From Pseudomonas sp. Gutcm_11s (GTDB lineage: Bacteria > Pseudomonadota > Gammaproteobacteria > Pseudomonadales > Pseudomonadaceae), in assembly GCF_028649395.1 (NCBI RefSeq), contig NZ_JAQSUW010000011.1, forward strand, positions 218,752 to 282,751: a DNA stretch of 64,000 bases. The letters run 5' to 3'. Shown piece by piece: positions 59,269-64,000 of the stretch. The notes under the pieces are model-generated. The model was given only the letters and a program-made list of their open reading frames with translations. It did no database searches and had not been told where the DNA came from. Numbering within the stretch: position 1 is the first letter of the stretch; every line of letters starts with the position of its first letter. The translations under genes and the position numbers were made by a program.

Positions 59269-59413
59269 GCGCGCGTTCTCCCTGGTGCAGAGGATCGTGC
59301 CGCGCTGGGCGAAGCCTGGCGCAGCATGGGAGAAATCATCGCGTCGTCGCGCTCAGTGGGGTAGCGAAGGGTGGGGGCCGGAACCGCCAACGCGGGGCCG
59401 GAAACGGACAGCT

Positions 59414-60364
59414 TCAGCCGAACTGGTGGCGGTACTGCGCGGGGGTGAGACCGAGTCGATCATTGAACCGCACGCGCATGCAGCGCACGCTGCGGAAGCC
59501 GGCGCGGTAGGCCACGGTCTTCAGCGGCAGGTCGCTGGTCTCCAGCAGGTTGCGGGCACGGTCGATGCGCGCGCCCTGCACGAATTCCATGGGCGTGAGA
59601 CGGGTCTCGCGGGAGAACACGCGGGTGAAATTTCGCGCACTCATGCCGGCCACGCCGGCCAGGCGCTCGACGTTGAGGTCCTCTTCCAGATTCTCCAGGG
59701 CGTAATGCTGGGCGCGGCTGACCGGCGATTCCTCGCGTGCCACTTCGGCCAGCATTGGGCTGAACTGGGCCTGCCCGCCCTGGCGCTTGGTGGCCACCAG
59801 CAACACCTTGGCCACGCTGACTGCCACCTGCTTGCCGTGGTCCTCGGCGAGGATGGCCAGGGCCATGTCGATGCCGGCGGTGATGCCGCCCGAGGTGATC
59901 AGGTCGCCATCGCTGATGTAGATCTGGTCGGTGCCGACGCAGGCATTGGGAAAACGCTTGGCCAGGCGCTCGGTGTAGTTCCAGTGGGTGGTCACCTGGC
60001 GACCGTCGAGCAGGCCGGCCTCGCCGAGCAGGAAGGCGCCGGTGCAGATCGAGCCATAGCGGCGTGAGGTGGCCACGGCATCGCGCAGCCAGGGCAGCAG
60101 TTCTGCGTGTTCACCGTTATAGGCGCCGGGGCCACCGGGGATCAGCAGCAGGTCGAATTGGCTGGGGGCATCGGTCAGTACGTGGTCGGCCAGCATGCAC
60201 AGACCGTTGGAGGCGCGCACCGTGGGCTCGGTGCTGCTGATGGTGCAGATGCGGTACTGGTCGGCGGGAGCCAGGTAGCGATTGGCGAGGGAGAACACTT
60301 CGATAGGTCCTGCCACGTCCAACATCAGTACTTCGGGAAACAGCAGGATCGCCACGTTCTTCAT
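59414..60364 (-). CDS. GlxA-type regulator (DJ-1/PfpI domain plus AraC domain)
   Basis: This 316-residue protein starts at MKNVAILLFPEVLMLD (ATG 60364). The N-terminal DJ-1/PfpI domain (1-185) keeps the elbow cysteine in YGSICTGAFLLGEAG. The C-terminal AraC domain covers about 210-312 (LNVERLAGVAGMSARNFTRVFSRET, YRAGFRSVRCMRVRFNDRLGLTP). Such proteins sense small amine or nitrogen compounds in several Pseudomonas pathways. It lies 122 bases after the amidohydrolase gene on the same strand. Confidence 0.9.
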   Translation of the reverse strand: MKNVAILLFPEVLMLDVAGPIEVFSLANRYLAPADQYRICTISSTEPTVRASNGLCMLADHVLTDAPSQFDLLLIPGGPGAYNGEHAELLPWLRDAVATSRRYGSICTGAFLLGEAGLLDGRQVTTHWNYTERLAKRFPNACVGTDQIYISDGDLITSGGITAGIDMALAILAEDHGKQVAVSVAKVLLVATKRQGGQAQFSPMLAEVAREESPVSRAQHYALENLEEDLNVERLAGVAGMSARNFTRVFSRETRLTPMEFVQGARIDRARNLLETSDLPLKTVAYRAGFRSVRCMRVRFNDRLGLTPAQYRHQFG

Positions 60365-60486
60365 GCTGCGGTCGCATCGGCTCAGGAAAGGGAAGAAGAA
60401 CAGAATAGCAATTCTTCCCAACGCCGGGGACCCGCGAGATAGAGCCCACGCGCCGGCTCAGTGGCCGGCGCGTGGGTGGCTGCGCA

Positions 60487-62445
60487 TCAGAAGGCGAAGC
60501 AGGAGCAGCCGAACGCCCCCCAGAAGCCCTGGAAGTCGCTGATCGGCACCGACGACTGGCGCGCCCGTTCGTGGCTGTGGGCGTGCACGGCGCAGCTGCC
60601 GATGCACTGGTGCACGGCGGCCACCAGTGGCGCGGCGGGTTTCCAGTGGCCGGGGACCTTGGCCACCGGCGACCAGTCGGGCAGCACCGGCAGTTGCGGC
60701 GGGCCGAGCTTGTCGAACTCGGCGGCCGAGTAGACCACCTCGCCGCCGACCACGGTCAGCACCGACTCGATCCACTTGATGGCTTCTTCCTCGATGCTGA
60801 AGAAGTCCGCCGACAGAGCGGTCAGGTCCGCCAGCTGGCCGACCTTGATCTGGCCCTTCTTGCCTTGTTCGCTGGAGAACCAGGCGCTGCCGTGGGTAAA
60901 CAGTTGCAGCGCGGTCTCACGCGGCAGGCCCTGGGGATACAGCTCCAGGCCGCCGACGGTCTTGCCGCTGACCATCCAGTATAGCGAGGTCCAGGGGTTG
61001 TAGCTGGCCACGCGGGTGGCATCGGTGCCGGCGCCCACCGGCACGCCCTCGGCCAGCATGCGCTGGATCGGCGGGGTGGCCTCGGCGGCCTTGGCGCCGT
61101 AGCGGTCGACGAAGTACTCACCCTGGAAGGCCATGCGGTGCTGGATGGCGATGCCGCCGCCCAGTGCGCGCACGCGCTCGATGTTCTTCGGCGTGATGGT
61201 TTCGGCGTGGTCGAAGAACCAGGGCAGGCCGTTGAACGGGATGTCGCGGTTGACCTTCTCGAACACGTCGAGCATGCGCGAGATGGATTCGTCGTAGGTG
61301 GCGTGCAGGCGGAACGGCCAGCGCTGCTCCACCAGGTGGCGCACCACCGGTTCCAGTTCGGCTTCCATGGTGCCGGGCAGGTCCGGGCGCGGTTCGAGGA
61401 AGTCCTCGAAGTCGGCGGCGGAGAACACCAGCATCTCGCCGGCGCCGTTGTGGCGCAGGAAGTCGTCGCCCTGGCCGGGTTTGACGATCTTGCTCCAGTG
61501 CTGGAAGTCGGCCAGCTCTTCCTTGGGCTTCTGGGTGAACAGGTTGTAGGCGATGCGCACGGTCAGCTGCTTGTCCTTGGCCAGCTGCTCGATCACCTGG
61601 TAGTCGTCCGGGTAGTTCTGGTAGCCGCCGCCGGCGTCGATGGCGCTGGTCACTCCCAGGCGGTTGAGCTCGCGCATGAACTGGCGGGTGGAGTTGACCT
61701 GATACTCCAGCGGCAGCTTCGGCCCCTTGGCCAGGGTGGCGTAGAGGATCATCGCGTTGGGCCGGGCGATCAGCATGCCGGTGGGTTCGCCGTTGGCATC
61801 GCGGACGATCTCGCCACCAGGCGGGTTGGGCGTGTTCTTGTCGTAGCCGACTACGCGCAGAGCAGCGCGGTTGAGCAGGGCGCGGTCGTACAGGTGGAGG
61901 AGGAACACCGGGGTGTCCGGCGCGGCCTTGTTGATCTCGTCGAGGGTCGGCAGGCGCTTCTCGGCGAACTGGAATTCGTTCCAGCCGCCGACCACCCGCA
62001 CCCACTGCGGAGTCGGGGTACGGTCGGCCTGGTCCTTGAGCATGCGCAGGGCATCGGCCAGCGAGGGCACGCCTTCCCAGCGCAGTTCCAGGTTGTAGTT
62101 GAGGCCACCACGGATCAGGTGCAGGTGCGAGTCGTTGAGGCCCGGGATCACCGTGCGCTTCTGCAGGTCGATCACGCGGCTGTTGCCGCCGCGCAGGGCC
62201 ATGACTTCTGCGTCGCTGCCGACGGCGACGAAGCGGCCCTGGTGGATGGCCACGGCGCTGGCGTTGGGCTTCTCCCGGTCCACGGTGTGGATGCGGCCGT
62301 TGTACAGGATCAGGTCGGGGTGCATGGAGCCTCCTTTGTCGGCGCCGAAGATCGGCAGGGCGGGCCACAGCGCGCCGGCGGCGCCGAGGACCGAGGACGC
62401 CGCGAGGAAGCGGCGTCGGCTGTTGTTGGTTGGATCATTGGGCAT
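60487..62445 (-). CDS. Tat-exported YtcJ-type amidohydrolase
   Basis: This 652-residue protein starts at MPNDPTNNSRRRFLAAS (ATG 62445). A twin-arginine signal (SRRRFLAASSVLGAAGALWPA, residues 9-29) sends it to the periplasm. The rest is a metal-dependent amidohydrolase of the YtcJ kind: HxH motif DSHLHLIRGG, LHATYDESI, a histidine in WFFDHAETITP and Asp in GAGTDATRVASYNPW. The C-terminal 45 residues hold a PxxP-rich end with CIGSCAVHAH and CSCFAF. The substrate is unknown. It is in line with the ABM-domain gene (14 bases) and the alpha/beta hydrolase gene. Confidence 0.88.
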   Translation of the reverse strand: MPNDPTNNSRRRFLAASSVLGAAGALWPALPIFGADKGGSMHPDLILYNGRIHTVDREKPNASAVAIHQGRFVAVGSDAEVMALRGGNSRVIDLQKRTVIPGLNDSHLHLIRGGLNYNLELRWEGVPSLADALRMLKDQADRTPTPQWVRVVGGWNEFQFAEKRLPTLDEINKAAPDTPVFLLHLYDRALLNRAALRVVGYDKNTPNPPGGEIVRDANGEPTGMLIARPNAMILYATLAKGPKLPLEYQVNSTRQFMRELNRLGVTSAIDAGGGYQNYPDDYQVIEQLAKDKQLTVRIAYNLFTQKPKEELADFQHWSKIVKPGQGDDFLRHNGAGEMLVFSAADFEDFLEPRPDLPGTMEAELEPVVRHLVEQRWPFRLHATYDESISRMLDVFEKVNRDIPFNGLPWFFDHAETITPKNIERVRALGGGIAIQHRMAFQGEYFVDRYGAKAAEATPPIQRMLAEGVPVGAGTDATRVASYNPWTSLYWMVSGKTVGGLELYPQGLPRETALQLFTHGSAWFSSEQGKKGQIKVGQLADLTALSADFFSIEEEAIKWIESVLTVVGGEVVYSAAEFDKLGPPQLPVLPDWSPVAKVPGHWKPAAPLVAAVHQCIGSCAVHAHSHERARQSSVPISDFQGFWGAFGCSCFAF

Positions 62446-62459
62446 GGGAGCCTCCGAAT

Positions 62460-63023
62460 TCAGGGCTTGCTGAGCCAGGGGGCGAGCCAGAGGGTGACTC
62501 GGGGCATGAACAGGTAGACCACCAGCAGGACGATGGTCAGGGTGATCAGCGCATTGCTGGCGAGGTGGCCGCCGAGCCAGGGCAGGGCGGCGAACAGCGG
62601 TTGCCACAGTAGCGGTACCAGCAGGCTGAGCGGCAGGATCACGGCGAAGGTGACGCAGGCCTGTTTCCAGCGCGGCGGTGGGGCCGGTGCGTGTTCCGGG
62701 GCGAACCAGAACTCGCGGGCCGGGTGCAGCGCCAGGTCTTCGTCGGCGGCCAGCAACGGGCTGACCTCCTCGATCAGGCGCTTGCGCTCGTCGGAGCCGA
62801 GCCAGTGTTGCAGGCGCTCGGCGCCGGCGAAGCGCAGCACGCTGGTGAACAGGGCCTGCTCGCCTTCCTTGCCGCGGATCACGTCGACCCCCAGGTGTCC
62901 GGGGTAGCCCTGTGCCGCCTGGACGATGCGCCGCAGCCAGCTCTCGTAGGGATCGAGCTGGCCGCTGCGCACGCGGTGGCGGATCAGCAGGGTGACTACT
63001 TCATCGACGCTTTCCGCTGGCAT
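62460..63023 (-). CDS. ABM-domain protein with two C-terminal membrane helices
   Basis: This 187-residue protein starts at MPAESVDEVVTLLIRH (ATG 63023). Residues 8-105 match antibiotic-biosynthesis-monooxygenase dimer folds (YESWLRRIVQAAQGYPGHLGVDVI, YTSVLRF-like strand FTSVLRFAG). Residues about 116-140 and 148-175 are membrane helices with a WxP-rich end. This fused form occurs in many Proteobacteria without a known role. It sits between the exported hydrolase and amidohydrolase genes with gaps of 10 and 14 bases, so one operon is likely. Confidence 0.85.
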   Translation of the reverse strand: MPAESVDEVVTLLIRHRVRSGQLDPYESWLRRIVQAAQGYPGHLGVDVIRGKEGEQALFTSVLRFAGAERLQHWLGSDERKRLIEEVSPLLAADEDLALHPAREFWFAPEHAPAPPPRWKQACVTFAVILPLSLLVPLLWQPLFAALPWLGGHLASNALITLTIVLLVVYLFMPRVTLWLAPWLSKP

Positions 63024-63033
63024 GTCGTGCTTC

Positions 63034-64000
63034 CTATTCGAGGTGCTGCTTGAGCTCGCCACCGGCCTGGCGCATGGCGGCCTGCACGGCGGGGACATGG
63101 GCCAGCGGGTTGAGCAGGCCGTAGTCGTGGATCATGCCGTTGTAGCGCACTGCGGTGACGGTGACGCCAGCGGCGTCCAGCTTGCGCGCGTAGGCCTCGC
63201 CCTCGTCACGCAGCACGTCGAACTCGGCGGTCTGGATCAGCGTAGGTGGCAGGCCTTTCAGCTGCTCGGTCGTGGCTTGCAGTGGCGAGGCGAAGCGTTC
63301 GGCACGCTGCTTCGGGTCGGTGGTGTAGCTGTCCCAGAACCACTTCATCAGCGGCTTGGTTAGGAAGTGGCCCTGGGCGAACTGGTTGTAGGACGCGGTT
63401 TCCAGGTTGGCATCGGTCACCGGCCACAGCAGCAGCTGGAAGCGCAGTTTCGGTACACCAGCCTCTTTTGCCTTGAGTGCAACGACTGCGGCCATGTTGC
63501 CGCCGACGCTGTTGCCGGCCACGGCCAGACGCGAGCTGTCGACCTGGATGTCCTTGCCATGCTCACCGACCCACTTGGTCGCGGCGTAGGCCTGGTCGAT
63601 GGCGGTCGGGTACTTGGCTTCCGGCGACGGGGTGTAGCCGACGTAGACGGCTACCGCGCCGGAGTTAACCACTAGGTCGCGGATCAGACGGGCATGGGTC
63701 GGGTAGTCGCCGAGCACCCAGCCGCCACCGTGGAAGAACATGAATACCGGCAGCTCACCCTTCACGCCTTCGGGGCGAACGATGGTCAGCGGGATCGACT
63801 GGCCGCCAGCCTGGATGGTCTTCTCCGACACGCTCACGCCGGACAGGTCGACCTTGACCGAGGCCTGGGCGCCGACCAGCACGGCACGGGCGTCTTTCGG
63901 GCTGAGGGCTTCCAGTGGCTTGCCGCCACCGGCTTCCAGGGCCTGGAGGAAGGCCTGGGTGTTGTGTTCCACGCCGGGGCTGCCGGCGGCGAAGGCTTGG
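63034..64000 (-). CDS. Exported alpha/beta hydrolase (partial, runs off right edge)
   Basis: The open frame continues to the window end without a start that fits; the first visible residues QAFAAGSPGVEHNTQAF look like the end of a Sec signal peptide with a cut after AFA. The visible 322 residues form a hormone-sensitive-lipase-type esterase: oxyanion motif FFHGGGWVLGDY, nucleophile elbow AGNSVGGNMA, Asp in AEFDVLRDEG and His in NGMIHDYGLLN. It is probably the first or an early gene of the hydrolase-ABM-amidohydrolase operon. The substrate is unknown. Confidence 0.88.
   Translation of the reverse strand, partial: QAFAAGSPGVEHNTQAFLQALEAGGGKPLEALSPKDARAVLVGAQASVKVDLSGVSVSEKTIQAGGQSIPLTIVRPEGVKGELPVFMFFHGGGWVLGDYPTHARLIRDLVVNSGAVAVYVGYTPSPEAKYPTAIDQAYAATKWVGEHGKDIQVDSSRLAVAGNSVGGNMAAVVALKAKEAGVPKLRFQLLLWPVTDANLETASYNQFAQGHFLTKPLMKWFWDSYTTDPKQRAERFASPLQATTEQLKGLPPTLIQTAEFDVLRDEGEAYARKLDAAGVTVTAVRYNGMIHDYGLLNPLAHVPAVQAAMRQAGGELKQHLE

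Overview
The window looks like chromosomal DNA of a Pseudomonas species (Gammaproteobacteria, high GC). This rests on recognisable proteins (AcnB, MetG, ArgG, PyrC, Rnt, MotY, NasS/NasT, NrtR, PutP, a PA3496-type small protein) and on Pseudomonas-like neighbourhoods (nasT-nasS-acnB, rnt-pyrC-motY-argG-gloA, metG-rnf-nth, nadE-pncB-pncA-nrtR). I cannot fix the species. No rRNA, tRNA, CRISPR array, insertion sequence or prophage was seen. About 58 protein genes are called; the two edge genes (MAPEG, alpha/beta hydrolase) run off the window.

Layout. 0-10 kb: nitrate uptake (nrtA-nrtB-ATPase, minus strand) and its regulators NasT and NasS, with AlaC, a PLP decarboxylase, small lipoproteins and an unknown protein. 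Both the nrtA leader and the nasS leader contain a sigma54-type promoter, two hexaloop hairpins of the ANTAR-target type and an intrinsic terminator overlapping the second hairpin. This is the pattern expected for NasT antitermination, and it implies that nasST also controls itself. 10-21.6 kb: housekeeping (acnB, DUF1289, UspA, miaE, bfd, rnt, pyrC, motY, argG, gloA, a diguanylate cyclase). 21.6-28.4 kb: a tightly overlapping rnfA-B-D-G-E-nth operon downstream of metG. The Rnf set is unusual: RnfC is absent, RnfB has no membrane anchor and a long helical tail, and RnfA has lost the cluster-ligand cysteines. 28.5-36 kb: mrp, a half-length MreB-like protein, dcd, a PerM-type permease, a proline-rich mini-protein, and an NAD salvage regulon with its repressor NrtR and two candidate operators. 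36-42.4 kb: an operon joining a periplasmic cupredoxin, a membrane c-di-GMP phosphodiesterase, a DUF3034 protein and a truncated-globin lipoprotein, followed by a chemoreceptor with several HAMP repeats. 42.4-47.3 kb: putP with a structured leader, a Kef-type antiporter and a methyltransferase.

47.3-64 kb is an accessory-looking signalling and catabolic cluster. It has a 1812-residue protein (degenerate Ser/Thr kinase, AAA ATPase, GAF, PAS, histidine kinase), a lone receiver, a response regulator with two different DNA-binding domains, a LysR regulator and three AraC-type regulators. With them are DoxX, an MFS exporter with a monooxygenase-like tail, a YcaC-type hydrolase, a Tat-exported YtcJ-type amidohydrolase, a membrane ABM-domain protein and an exported alpha/beta hydrolase. 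The substrate is unknown.

The observations most worth following are the paired ANTAR leaders, the RnfC-less Rnf complex, the cupredoxin/c-di-GMP/globin operon and the kinase/two-DNA-binding-domain regulator cluster.
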